In this document: positions 13,805 through 25,161 of the stretch, piece after piece
Numbering within the stretch: the first letter of the stretch is position 1
How the letters are laid out: each line of letters begins with the position of its first letter
Source: Plotosus lineatus
Taxonomy: Eukaryota > Chordata > Actinopteri > Siluriformes > Plotosidae
Assembly: GCA_024760905.1 (NCBI GenBank)
Contig: CM045729.1
Span: 50,406,080-50,470,079, forward strand
DNA: 64,000 nt
Direction of reading: 5' to 3'
Translations under genes and position numbers: made by a program
The notes under the pieces: generated by a model
Database searches by the model: none
What the model saw: only the letters and a program-made list of their open reading frames with translations
Told to the model about the DNA's origin: nothing

Positions 13805-14672
13805 GTACTAACGTTCATCTGTTTTATGCTTTTTCGATTTTACATTTTGTTTTTTTCAAAAAAAGTCAAATTTTGAGTTTGGACGTACCTACGTCGTAGG
13901 CTGATGTAATGACGCAATGACGCTGCATCCATTGTTTACAAAGAACAGACTGAACGTGCCCCTCCTTCCTCCTTCTTCCCAGTTCAGTTATGTTTATGAC
14001 GTGTTTCCCTTGTGTTAGGACGTCGTCTCTGCGAGCTTTGTGTTTACACTGTTTTGCGGACGTTTGTAACCCTAAGCAAATATGGTTGGTCAGAAGCATA
14101 AGCCTACTCGCATGGGTGCAAGTCTCATACACAGAGATGAATTAACTCATAATTAACTTAAATCTGCTCGGATTGGCGCGATCTCCCATGCATACGCAGT
14201 TAAGCAAAGAGAGTTGTAAAATGAATGAAAACCCGAATCCACAGAGAACTCTCCGCTCTGCTGGTGATTCACATCAGTGCAGGCTGAGTTCTAAACGAGT
14301 TCTATGGCGCCCTTGCGCACTTGAAAGACAGGAAGTCCGTATAACCCACAGCAAGTACACACCTTTCGCAAGTACAGTACTTTTGGTTTTGAACGCCTCA
14401 CATATTGTAAGCGTTGATTGGCTGTTTTAAGCTTCATGTAAAGTGACTCAGTATAAATAAGTGACTTATTTGAAATTAATTTTGATATTTGATATTAATG
14501 TTATGTTTATAATTGATTTAGGGGTGTTTTATGAGATACGGTAATGGTATTTGTGGATGTATAGTACAGTATGAGCGTCATACGTCACACGTCACTGTAA
14601 CAATTTACGTTCACTTTAAACTTGCGTTCGGCCGTCTGGAACTAATTAAAAACATAAGTCAGGGAGCGTCTA
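13805..14672 (-). mobile_element. Pogo/Tigger-like element, family P3, copy A
   Basis: Inverted relative to the copy at 17300-18696, sharing ACGTTCATC / GGGAGCGTCT ends and the inner TTTGTAAACAATG...GCAGCGTC region. A fragment at about 14082 on the plus strand reads MVGQKHKPT, the start of the pogo-like transposase seen in the 50.3-kb copy. Confidence 0.65.
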
Positions 14673-14675
14673 TAT

Positions 14676-15711
14676 ATCGTATTCGATGTGATAAGTTCCC
14701 ATGACACATTAAAAATTGGATTGGGTGGGCGCTTATTAAAATATTTCCTATCGGCTTTTCCCCTTTTTCAGGGGTCGCCACAGCGAATCATCTGATTCAC
14801 ACATATGATTTGGCATTGGTTTTTATGTCAGATTCCCTTCCTGACACAACCCTTTAGCAAGGGGACAGAAACACGCTGATGGCTTTGCAGCCTACTCTTT
14901 ATGAAAGTCAGCAATGGTTCTTTTACATGCCTCTCACCATAGACACTGAGAGGCATGGCCGGCCTTTGATAACCCAGTTAGCACAACCTTGTGGAGAGTG
15001 GGACTCGAACCCCCAACCCTAGGATCAGCGATCCAGCGCCATATACCATTAGGCCACCACTGTGTTATGAAAGCCAAAAATAAACAGAAAACAGCATAAT
15101 TTTTAAATGAAAGACCCCTTACTTTTCCCTCCTGGTGCTGTACCTTTAAACATTTTCCTGGAAATAAAATTGAGCCAATCAACACGAATGTCAACTTTAG
15201 CACATGACACGTTGAACCAATCAACATGAACATAAATTTTAAGCAAGTTCCTGGACATGTGCTTTTGTTTATGTTAGTGGGGTGAAAAATACTCGTCATC
15301 CCTTTCTGATTGGTCCATATCTGGCTCATCGCTCCATTCATTCAGAGCATCCCATAGTTTTGCTGTAGCAGTTTCTAATAGTTCATCGGTTGTTGGACAT
15401 TTACCAAGAGAAAACAGCAAAATATTTTCCTGTTTTTAAAGCACGGTGGAACAATCAAATGGTGTTGTTACTGATGAACATTATAGATATTCCCCAGTGG
15501 CTGGGGTCTTGAAATACCGTGTCAACTCACTTTTACAAGCAGTGAAAGCCTCATTTTATCGTTAGGGTGACTGATCCAATAAAATTGGTAAGTTTGATCG
15601 ATGATTTTGCGACCAATACACATGGGCAGTTATTAGATTCAAGATAAAAAACATGGGGGGTGGGGGGTGGGGGGCTTATTGGAGCAGGGTGCTTATAACG
15701 TTGAATACGGT
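14676..15711 (-). mobile_element. P7 element, copy B
   Basis: Reverse-oriented copy of the 4731-5979 element with the same ends (CCGTATTC) and interior. It begins two or three bases after the P3 end, sharing TA. A SINE is inserted at 14746-15064. Its outer end at 15711 runs straight into (TG)n. Confidence 0.65.
14746..15064 (-). mobile_element. tRNA-derived SINE, RTE-tail form
   Basis: On the minus strand: tRNA-like head CAGTGGTGGCCTAATGGTAT with B box GGGTTCGAGTCCC, then a body (AGCTAACTGGGTTATCAAAG... TAAAAGAACCATTGCTGACT), then a tail ending GCTGTGGCGACCCCTGAAAA and GGGAAAAGCCGATAGG. The tail matches the 3' end of the RTE LINE at 57479. Confidence 0.8.
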
Positions 15712-15860
15712 GTGTGTGTGTGTGTACACATGCATGCACACACACACAAAAAAAATAGTTGCAGAACAGGCTACAAGGAGGAGCCATAATTAAACTATAA
15801 CCCATGAAAAGATGAGATTGCACTATCTTGGTAGAGGTTTGCACTCTTATCGTGCATTTC

Positions 15861-15997
15861 TTCTTCTCCTTTCAGCTTTCCCCCTTTTTCTCAGGGGTCA
15901 CCCTAGCGAATAATCTGATTCACATGCTTGATTTGGCATTGGTTTTTACTTCGGATGCCCTTCCTGACACAACCCTTTAGCAAGGGACAGAAACACA
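15861..15997 (-). mobile_element. SINE tail fragment, RTE-tail form
   Basis: Covers AGGGTTGTGTCAGGAAGGGC to the end motif GTGACCCCTGAGAAA. The head and body are missing. Confidence 0.7.
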
Positions 15998-16009
15998 ATG
16001 ACAAGTGAA

Positions 16010-16560
16010 CCAAATTATTAGCACCAAGGATTTCTCTTGGTTTAAGCCCTGGCTTTCATCTGTGAAGACCGCATTTGATTTTAAAACAGATTAACCAACA
16101 TGGCAACCAGAAAAATTGTGTAGGAAAAAAAGATTTGCTCATAATCCAAAATATACCAGCTCATTTCTATTACTGTGGAGGAATTGTCATTACTTAGTCT
16201 TGCATGGCTGTTTCTGGAACACACTAATCTTAATTGATGATGGAACTCATGATGGTAGCAGCACAATGAATTCTCAAGTCTACACAAACATTCTGTCTGC
16301 CAATTTACAGAGAAATCCATCCAATTTGGAAGCATCCAATACAGGGAAGCTTCATTATGCATCACGACAATGACCAAAGCCACACTGACAACATGGCAAA
16401 GAGCTACATTACAGGAACAAAGTTGAAAATTCCAGACTGGAGAGGTCAAATCAACAGACTTATCCCAACTGAATATGGATTTCAGCTTCTGAAGAAGTGG
16501 CTGTAGTACTAGCCTAAAAAGTATCAACAAGCAATAATGCATCAGATTGGTAATGTCATT
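16010..16560 (+). pseudogene. Decayed Tc1-like transposase remnant
   Basis: The nucleotide order resembles the catalytic half of a Tc1 transposase: ATGAATTCTCAAGTCTACAC (MNSQVY), CACGACAATGACC (position of the second Asp), CATGGCAAAGAGCTACATTA, then CTGAAGAAGTGGCTGTAG. Many stops and shifts mean that no frame survives. Confidence 0.5.
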
Positions 16561-16599
16561 TTATCACCATCTTGATACTTATTTTTAAACAGGTAATAT

Positions 16600-16910
16600 G
16601 TGGCCTGGTGTTGGGTTACTGATCCCTAGGTCATAAGTTCTAGCCCCACTATCAACAGTTTGTCCCTGCTGTCCTGCCCCCCCAGTGCAGCTAACTGGGT
16701 TATCAACGGCCAGACATGTCTCACTCTCTATGGTGAGAGATTCATGTAAAAGAACCATTGCTGGCTTTCATCAAGAATAGGCTGCATAGCCCTCAACGTG
16801 TTTCTGTCCTATTATTACCTGCCGTGCTCTCCGGGGTGTACTCTGACCTTGCCCCGAGTTGATCGAGATGTGTGCAGCCTCTCCGCAACCCAAATTAGGA
16901 TTAAGTGATG
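16600..16910 (+). mobile_element. SINE, L2-tail form, degraded
   Basis: Body GCAGCTAACTGGGTTATCAA and TAAAAGAACCATTGCTGGCT followed by the L2-like tail ending AATTAGGATTAAGTG. The head is diverged. Confidence 0.7.
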
Positions 16911-17045
16911 TGAATTAAGTGGAATTAATACGCAACTAAAAATGAAGTGTTATCTTAATGTATTTAGTTGTAGTCTAAATCAAATCTAAAATCTTTGGTC
17001 TGCCCCAGTGATGGCATTCTCTACTTTGTTTCATAAATTATGGAG

Positions 17046-17260
17046 GATAGCCGTAGCTTAGTAGCAGCTTTGGAACCGAAAGGTCACTGGTTTGATTCCC
17101 AAACCAGCAGGAAAAATGTGTGGCGATGGAAAAGTGAGCAGCACCTAATACAAATTTATATGACACAGAAACGGCTGGAGTGCCCTTGAGCAAGGCACTT
17201 AACCCCCAACTGCTCTCTGGATGCTCCCAACGTGTGCATGCTCACCTTGGAGGAGTTCAA
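17046..17260 (+). mobile_element. Second tRNA-derived SINE family
   Basis: Head GCCGTAGCTTAGTAGCAGCT with B box TGGTTTGATTCCC, and downstream CCCTTGAGCAAGGCACTTAA. Different from the main SINE family here. Confidence 0.55.
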
Positions 17261-18223
17261 TTCAGGTGAAATAACTTCTCTTATGAGATTAATACAGTAC
17301 AGACGCTCCCCGACTTACATTTTTAATTGGTTCCAGACGGCCGAATGTATGTTGAAAGTGAATGCAAGTTGTTACAGTGACGTATGATGTATGATGCTCA
17401 TACTGTACTATACATCCATAAATACCATTAGCGTAGCTCATAAAACACCCTTAAATAATTTATTATAAACATAACATTGTAAAATAATATTAAAAATATC
17501 AAACATATCAAATAATATCAACATTAATTTCAAATAAGTCACTTATCTATACCGAGGCATTTTACATGAAGCTTAAAACAGCCAATCAACGCTTACAATA
17601 TGTGAAGCGCTCAATACCAAAAGTAGTGTACTTGCAAAAGTAGTGTACTTGCTGTGGGTAATACACATTTCCGGTCTTTCAAGTGCACAAGGATGCCATT
17701 GAACTCGTTTAGAACACAGCCTGCACTGTGTGAATCCCAGCAAAGCGGCGCGTTCTTTCTTTTGTGTAAGTAAGTAAGTAAACTTTATTCAAGAGATGCA
17801 TCCAAAGAACAAGTATAAATCCTAATGAATATTAATATAAAAATAAGTATACACTCTTAGGATTCTGCTAAAAGATAATAAATATCTGTAATTGTTTGTG
17901 TAATTTGTGGATTCGGGTTTTTTTTTTACAACTCTCTTTGCTTAACTGAGTATGCATGGTAGATTGTGCCAATCTGAGCAGATAGTTAATTCATCTCTGT
18001 GTATGGGACTTGCACCCATGCTTGTAGGCTTACACTTCTGACCAACCATATTTGCTTAGGGTTACAAAAGTTCGCAAAACAGTGTAAACACAAAGATCAC
18101 AGAGACGACATCTGAACACAAGGGTAACACACTATATAACAGATATATAACAGATATATAACAGATATATATATATATATAAATAAAAGGACAGGACAAA
18201 GACTTTCTATTGAAACTCCATTT

Positions 18224-18278
18224 ATCACTACAGATCTGTTTCGAGGGGTGGTGAAACCATCCTCTCTCTTCAGGTGAT
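18224..18278 (-). ncRNA. Hammerhead ribozyme motif (left arm, mirror copy)
   Basis: Exact reverse complement of the right-arm motif, so the minus-strand transcript has the same core, with predicted cleavage after 18229. A transcript crossing both arms would instead favour the long hairpin, which would compete with ribozyme folding. Confidence 0.7.
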
Positions 18279-18308
18279 TATAGAAGAATTCTATTTAAGA
18301 ATTTTATA

Positions 18309-18363
18309 ATCACCTGAAGAGAGAGGATGGTTTCACCACCCCTCGAAACAGATCTGTAGTGAT
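18309..18363 (+). ncRNA. Hammerhead ribozyme motif (right arm)
   Basis: All invariant core positions of a type I hammerhead are present. Stem I 5' is AUCAC (18309-18313), then CUGAAGA (CUGANGA, 18314-18320). Stem II (18321-18331 with 18335-18344) has about nine pairs, one mismatch and one bulge around a UUC loop. GAAA is at 18345-18348. Stem III is the self-complementary ACAGAUCUGU (18348-18357), then U-A (18357-18358), and stem I 3' is GUGAU (18359-18363). Predicted cleavage is after 18358. Hammerheads with short stem III are known in Penelope-like retroelements. Activity is untested. Confidence 0.7.
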
Positions 18364-18474
18364 AAATGGAGTTTCAATAGAAAGTCTTTGTCCTGTCCTT
18401 TTATTTTTGTTATTTGCTCTACCAAAAAGTATTGAGCACTCTCCTACGGAAGGATCTACTCAGAAAATCATATA

Positions 18475-18485
18475 TATACACACAT

Positions 18486-18544
<59 letters not shown>
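18475..18544. repeat. (CA)n microsatellite
   Basis: CA run with some CATA at its left, next to the resumed P3 sequence. Confidence 0.95.
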
Positions 18545-18546
<2 letters not shown>

Positions 18547-18912
18547 CTCTAGTTTGTAAACAATGAATGCAGCGTCATTGCGTCAGTGTACTACATAGGT
18601 ACGTCTAAACTCAAAATTTGACTTTTTAAAAAAAAAAAAAAAAAACGTAAAATCAAAAAAACGTTAAACGGATGAACGCAAGTTGGGGAGCATCTGTATA
18701 TCAAAATTAAATGGAAATATTACTATGTGAAAGCTGAAATTCCAGTCTATGATTACATCTTTTGGTCTCAAACATCTTATAAAAAGAGTGGTGTGTTCAC
18801 CATTATACAACTAACACATAAATATTTAATCTGCTTTCATAAATTTAGGCATGGCTTCACAGCATTTCTCTGATGTCTTGTCAAGTACAGCATGTACGGG
18901 TGAGTACAATGT

Positions 18913-19182
18913 ATACATTCATCCATTTTCTGAACTGCTTAATCCTAATTAGGATCGCGGGGAGGCTGGCGCCTATCTCAGCTGACTCTGGGCAAGGGCA
19001 AGGTACACCCTGGAGAGCTCGCCAGACCATCGCGGTGCCAACACTCACACAATCATTCATAGCACACTCACACCTCGAAGTGATTTGGAACAGCCAATTA
19101 ATCTACTGTGCATGTTTTTGGACTGTGGGAGGAAACCGGAGTACCCAAGGAGAAAACACACAAGCACGGGGAGAACATGAGT
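18913..19182 (-). mobile_element. L2-clade LINE 3' end
   Basis: Minus-strand 3' end. On the plus strand it reads ATTCATCCATTTTCTGAACT, CCTAATTAGGATCGCGGGGA and TTTTTGGACTGTGGGAGGAA, the standard fish L2 3' region. Confidence 0.75.
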
Positions 19183-20039
19183 ACAATGTATACTAATCAG
19201 TTATTTGGATGCTTTGCTGGTCAAATCACTGGTATTTCTTCTAGGGAAGCTAGTCTAGCTGCTGTAAACAAGAAGTTGTGTACTTCTATACATGAAGGGA
19301 AATGGAGACCTTCAACTCCCAAGCATCATATTTCCTTCACCACTTTGCCTTCCTTAGGCTGAGCTTGTACAAGTACTTGACAAAACAAGCCTTATTTCAC
19401 ACATTTGCCCACACACCTTATGTACCACAAGAAAAAGAAATTTGACATCCACTAGCTGGCATATCAGAGACCAAACATCTGCCTGGCATATTTCCCTGTC
19501 AGACTTTAAAATGTTTGGAGATTTCCTGCCAGGTATTCCAGGATACACACATTTGTCACTGTGCAGCAGTAGCAGGGAGATGTTAAACACAAAGACAAGC
19601 TCTGTCCGTGTTTCTTCATAGCACCGCTAAGATTGTTTATGGTCTGCATGTCCAATCAAAAACAATCGCATTGCTTCAAAAGCAGTTCATTTATTAATCT
19701 TGATGAACCTGACAATTTGGTGCAAAATAGACTTTTTTTTTATATGTCTTTCTTTCTTACAAGTTAAAAACTAACTGTGATATTGAAATGTATGTAAAGA
19801 TCCACTTAAAGCTGCAGAAATTTTGTTTGTACACCACCACAAAATGAGTACTTTCTTTGCTTTTACTGTTTATATGTATCAGTTTGAGTAACATGAACAC
19901 TTATGTTTTATTCCATAAACTATTGACAACATTTCCTCAAGATTCCATACAGTAATTTGGTCACCTACAGAATTCAATTGCAGAAAATAACCAAAATAAA
20001 TTACAGAAAGACAGTTTTCAGACCTTAAATAATGCACCG

Positions 20040-20158
20040 AATAGCCTGGCAAGCTGTACAGGGTGTACTCTGCCCACCCTCAGAGTCGGCTGAAAAGGGT
20101 GCCAGGTTCCCCGTGACCCTAATTAGAATTATGCAGTTCAGAAAATGAATGAATGAAA
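20040..20158 (+). mobile_element. L2-type tail fragment
   Basis: GCCTGGCAAGCTGTACAGGG to GCAGTTCAGAAAATGAATGA; only the tail of an L2 or L2-tailed SINE. Confidence 0.65.
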
Positions 20159-20296
20159 GGATAAAAGTATTTATTTACTTGCCTATTGTTAGCCTCATCA
20201 AGGGCTCTTAAGAAGTTTTAAATCAAGAAATGTTTTTGCTGTTCAGCCCCCCCCCCCCCCCATAACAAAATATACACACACACACACACACACACA

Positions 20297-20669
20297 CAGC
20301 AATCCCTCGCTACTTCGTGCTTCAGTGCATCAAGGATTTTTCTAAAATATTCATTGAAAAATTTTAAAAATAAGGAAATTAAGAAAAAATAGGTAAAAAT
20401 GTTAAGGAAAATTCTACAAAACAAGGCCAAAAACAAAAAACAACCCAAAACCCTCCATCAAAACGACTTAGATTTTTATGTGAGGTGTGCATCTAAGTGT
20501 GTGTGCGCATCTTTATGTGTGTATTTATTTTATTTACATATTCTGCACTATTTTTGAATGTTTAATCGTATTATAAGCATTTATAGCAGTCGGCGGGGGG
20601 GGTCGATCCTACTTCGCGGAAATCGGTGGTCGCGGGGGGTCTCTGTCCCCATTAAGTGACAGATCCCTG
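20297..20669 (+). mobile_element. MITE, family P5, copy 1
   Basis: Left CAGCAATCCCTCGCTACTTC and right ...AGATCCCTG, with the internal TTATAAGCATTTATAGC shared by all P5 copies. The left end touches (CA)n and the right end shares TA with the next element. Confidence 0.7.
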
Positions 20670-20671
20670 TA

Positions 20672-22339
20672 CAGTAGGCCCTCGACATTCACAGGGGGTT
20701 CAGTTCCGAGCCCTCCCGCAAATCGCAATAATCCGTGAGTTCTGTACCTGGAAGTAAAACCCCATGTATGACGTCACATGCGCGAATGAGCAGCCGGAAG
20801 TAAAATACTATGTACCTATTACATGCGTTAAAATATGCTTCTTAAACACATTCTATAGACAGTCTTACTCATTAATACAGTATTAATGTAGTAAAATATA
20901 GTAATGATTAAGAAAAACTTTAATTTTTACTCTTATTTTTATTGATGATAAAATATAAACATTATACAGCATATACTGTTGTAAAACACTCGTTTTAAAG
21001 TCTTTTTCAATTATTGTTTCCAGTACAGTACCTAAGTTAATTCTGAGAATGTTTGTGCATGAGATTTTATGTTCTGTAGCATGTTTAACAAATGATACCA
21101 AAAGGATAAACTCCTACGCTTCATGTCCTTTTACATTGAACTTTGAGTGACGTCTCCAAGATGGTGCTGCCTAGAGGGCAACGCTGCAGAGTTCTCAGAG
21201 TCAAATTGTTTCTTTGTTCGTTTTAATTTGTTTGTTCATGTTTTGCACTATGCTCGTTTATGATCAGTTGACCCTACTACAGCTATGAGCAGCTTCAGCT
21301 TCGGGCAACTAAGCACGCAACAACTTCTATCGTGAGCTGCTATGCTATGGGAGCTCCATGCTAACCGCCTAGGCAGAGTTGTCAGAGGCTTGGTTAGCAT
21401 TTCCGGCCATACTGCTTGAAAATGTTCAGTCCCTGCGAAACAAGATGGACAAGCTTCATGCTCAGATTGCAGCACAGAGGAATCTACAGGACTGTTCTGT
21501 GAAACATGGCTTGAGGAGAGTACACCCAATAAGGCGATTATACCAGCCGGCTACACGGCCTTCATCCCCTGCAATCCCAAGCGCTGGAGTCGTCGTTCGG
21601 CCCCTTCCGCCTGGGCTAATTGCTACTGGGATGCGGCTCATGTTGAGCTGCCTACCATAGCATGTTAGCTCTGCTTAGTTATACACGCCCGAAGATACTC
21701 CGATCTTATAGCTGTAGTAGAGTCGACCGGTCGTAGACGAGCATAGTGCAAAACATGAACAAACAAAACAACAAATGAAACAAATTAAAACGAACAAAAA
21801 AAACAATTTGACTCTGAGAACTCTGCGACGTTGCCATCTAGGCAGCGCCATCGTGGAGATGTCACTCCAACTTCAATGTAAAAGGACATGAAGAGTACTG
21901 CAATAAAGTTTATCCTTGTGGTATTGTTTGTTAAACATGCTACAGAACATAAAATCTCACGCATAAACGAACTTAGGTACTGTACTGGAATAATAATTGA
22001 AAAAGATTTTAATACAACAGTTCAGAGAAAACCGTCGTTTCTCAGGAGAAAGTCTTATTTCTTCATAAGAGACATCCAGCATTTTCTATTGCTTAGCCAG
22101 AGAAGACGCATAGCGTTTGAGTGGTATAGAGCTTAACTGGTAATTAAAACAAACACAAAAAAAGAGGCTCATTGACAACTTGTGCGCGAATGAGGGGGAA
22201 AAGGGGCAGGACATCAGCACAACCAATCAGGAGAAAGGAGGACAGCCATTGGCTGAATTTGAATCACGTGCCGGTTACTCGGCAGTCAGCGAATACTCAA
22301 ACCGCAGGTGCAAAACCGCGAATAGTCAAGGGCATACTG
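20672..22339 (+). mobile_element. Pogo/Tigger-like element, family P2, copy B
   Basis: Left CAGTAGGCCCTCGACATTCA and reverse-complemented right CAGTATGCCCTTGACTATTC, TA on both sides. The inner arms (about 20999-21300 and 21700-22017) are inverted copies of each other around a LINE-derived core. There is no complete transposase. Confidence 0.7.
21379..21645 (+). pseudogene. LINE AP-endonuclease N-terminal fragment
   Basis: Frame 1 reads ILLENVQSLRNKMDKLHAQI AAQRN. After a shift it continues LFCETWLEESTPNKAIIPAG and YTAFIPCNPKRWSRR. Asn in NVxSLxNK and Glu in ETWL are the expected early endonuclease motifs of non-LTR retrotransposons. It has no downstream domain and lies in the centre of a P2 element. 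Confidence 0.65.
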
Positions 22340-22381
22340 TACATATATTATATATGTGTTTTCCAACTACTTGAATAAATG

Positions 22382-23362
22382 CATTGGTACCTTGACTTAC
22401 GAGTGTTTTTTAGAATGAATTTTCCATGATACAAGCTTCGATTCCACCGAATATCTAACTTAAGAGCTCTACTCTATGAGCACAATTTTGATTTACGAGC
22501 TCTGCTGGGAAAATGGCTTAGCCTTATATTCTTCCGTGTGCATTCCTCCGTGCTCCGAGAATGCCTTGTGCAGTGCGTCTCATTTATTTTCTGTGATGGC
22601 CCCTATAGGAAGAAAAAAAACATTTCATTCCCCCAGCACCCTGCATGTGACTACAAATACTGTTTACTGCTCTTCATATTGTTTACTCAGTGCTTCCCAC
22701 CCCCGAACACCATAGGGAACAGTGAGAGCGTCACTGCCACCCAGTGTACTTGCGCATCCTCTACAGTAGGTGGCAGTGGCGCACTCACCATGTTCCCTAC
22801 ACCACAGAAAACACAGTGAGCATGCCACTGCCACCTACTGTAGAGGATACGCAATTCGACTTAATTCTAATACAGTATGGCAAAAAAGCATGTTCCCCAG
22901 GGTCATACGTGCACCCCACTATTTGAGAAGCACTGGCCTTGTTGGAGCTCACCACAAGCTTTTCCTCACTGGCATTCATAGTGTGCACATGTACAAAATT
23001 CTCCTTCTCCTTCTGTGTTATGCAAACACCTCAGGCCTGCCCACGTGACATCTTTGCCGCAATCGATGATCGGAAAGGTTAGTTGACTTATTGCTTACTC
23101 TTGTTTTACTATTATTTATCATTATTAAATGTTAATATATTATTATCATTATTAATAAATATTTATTGTTTTTACATGTTTATCTTTAATATACTAGGTC
23201 AAATATACATGTTTGTGTCAGGTAATGAGAGTTTGGGAGGGAGTTGAAACAGATTAATTAGTTTTCTATTATTTCCTATGGAAATTTGTTTGATCTAGTA
23301 AATATTTTGACTGATAAGCTTTCCCTCGAAACAGATTAATTTCATATGTCAAGGTACCACTG
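22382..23362 (+). mobile_element. Pogo/Tigger-like element, family P6
   Basis: Left CATTGGTACCTTGACTTACG and reverse-complemented right CAGTGGTACCTTGACATATG. The interior at about 22707-22860 holds an inverted repeat containing CTCTACAGTAGGTGGCAGTG and its complement. No transposase. Confidence 0.6.
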
Positions 23363-24068
23363 TATTTCCATGTCCAGTTTTAGTTGTGAATCATCAGCAC
23401 ATCATAATCTTTAGTGCATGCCTGGGAGATAATATTGTTTCAAAATATATACATGAGATGAACACTGTCTTTGAGAATTCAAATGCTTTCTACTTTACAC
23501 GCTCAATTTGGTGACCGGAGAAAAACCTCATTATTTTCACGTCCCACTGAGTCTCTACTAAGGTCTCCACAGGTCCAATAACAGCATGAATCAGAGTGCA
23601 ACTGCATGCACCATGAACCATTGAATTTACATGTGCATGGCAAAATTGGTAAATAATCACCAGACTTAAAACGGAATTTATGATATACATAACTTTTCCT
23701 GTCCATGTTACATTGTGTATCTTGTGCGCCCATGGATCACTGATGTATTGCTATTGATTGACTTTTGATAATAAAAAAAAGTTGAACATGTCAAGCACCA
23801 TCATTTGGCATAGTGTAACTGATTATACACTTAGCTAAATCTTTTATTAGTGAATTAATGATTATACATTCTGTCCATGTTACGTACTGACTTTTTGAGT
23901 CGTCCTACTGATAATTTGATGATGCTGCTTCTCCAAGTTATCCTGTTCCAATAATAATAATTATCCTGCATCTACCAGGCTTTAATGTGTACTGACCGAA
24001 TACATTAATAAAAAATTTTCTAAATCTGCAGAAAACAAAAAAGGTCTGTTTTGTGATCACGCGCGCAT

Positions 24069-24127
<59 letters not shown>

Positions 24128-24138
24128 AAAAAAAAAAA
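24069..24138. repeat. (CA)n followed by poly-A
   Basis: CA run of about 54 bp, then an A-run. Confidence 0.95.
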
Positions 24139-24230
24139 TCATATTCACACTTACACCTGAGGGCAACTAGTAGGATTGCCAATTTAGCGCAATACACACA
24201 CACACACACACACACATACATTATATATGT

Positions 24231-24694
24231 GATCCCTTGCTACTTCGTGCTTCAATGCATCACAGGTTTTTAAAAAAAGATCCATTGAAAAATTAAAAAC
24301 TGAAGAAATTAAAGGAAAAAGGTTAAGGAAAAAAAAAACACACAAAACAAGGTCAATTATGTAAAAAATTAAACATCAAAAAAAACAAACAAACAAAAAC
24401 AACCCCCCCACACACATGCACTACAAAACGACTTACATTTTTATCTGAGGTGTCCATCTGATTGTGTGCACACACATCTGTATTTTATTTACGTCTTCTG
24501 CTTTATTTTTGACTGTTTAATTGTTATTATAAGCATTTATTTAGTGTTAAATGCTGTAGGTATTTATTGATATTATATACACACATACATGTACATATAC
24601 GTTAGTGGGGGGGGGGTGTCGATCCTACTTCGCGGAAATCTGTGATCTCGGGGATCTTGGTCCCCAATTAACCGTTGAAAGTGAGGGATCCCTG
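24231..24694 (+). mobile_element. MITE, family P5, copy 2
   Basis: GATCCCTTGCTACTTCGTGC at the left and GTGAGGGATCCCTG at the right. Interior as in the other P5 copies. A (TG)/(TA) tract follows the right end. Confidence 0.7.
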
Positions 24695-24733
24695 TGTGTA
24701 TGTATATTTTATATATATATATATATTTTTTTA

Positions 24734-25161
24734 CAGGGATCCCTCGATAATTTGCGCTTCAATGCGTCGCGTTTTTTTTTTTAAATATTCATCGAAATAA
24801 AAAAAGGAAATTAAGGGAAAAAAGGAGAAAGGGTTAATTAAAGAAAATGCCACAAAACAAGGCCAATTATGCAAAAAAAAAAAAAAAAAACTAAACAAAA
24901 ACAAAAAATATCCCACAATTTCCCATCAAAACTATTTTTGTGAGGTGTGCATCTGCATGTGTGTATATTTATATTTTACTTACATTCTCTGCATTATTTT
25001 TGAATATTTAATTGTTATTATAAGCATTTATAGCATGGAATATGTATTTATTGATATTATATACATGTATGTATATGTCAGTCAGGAGGGGTTGGTTGAT
25101 CCTACTTCACGGATTTCAGTTATCTCGGTCCCAATTAACAGCGGAAAGCGAGGGATCCCTG
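24734..25161 (+). mobile_element. MITE, family P5, copy 3
   Basis: CAGGGATCCCTCGATAATTT at the left and GCGAGGGATCCCTG at the right. It lies 40 bp from copy 2 in the same orientation. Confidence 0.72.

Larger units (their letters stand above)
18181..18406. repeat. Perfect 102-bp inverted repeat, 22-nt loop
   Basis: Left arm 18181-18282 and right arm 18305-18406 are exact reverse complements. They are flanked on the left by (TA)n with TATAACAGA repeats. Perfect identity points to a recent origin or to gene conversion. It lies inside P3 copy B and carries a hammerhead core on each strand. Confidence 0.95.
17300..18696 (+). mobile_element. Pogo/Tigger-like element, family P3, copy B
   Basis: Left CAGACGCTCCCCGACTTACA and reverse-complemented right CAGATGCTCCCCAACTTGCG, flanked by TA. 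It is interrupted at about 18135-18540 by the ribozyme-bearing palindrome and (CA)n. Confidence 0.75.

Noticed and set aside
14900..15341. 135-codon minus-strand frame
   Set aside because: It crosses the junction between a SINE and a P7 element, so it is not a gene.
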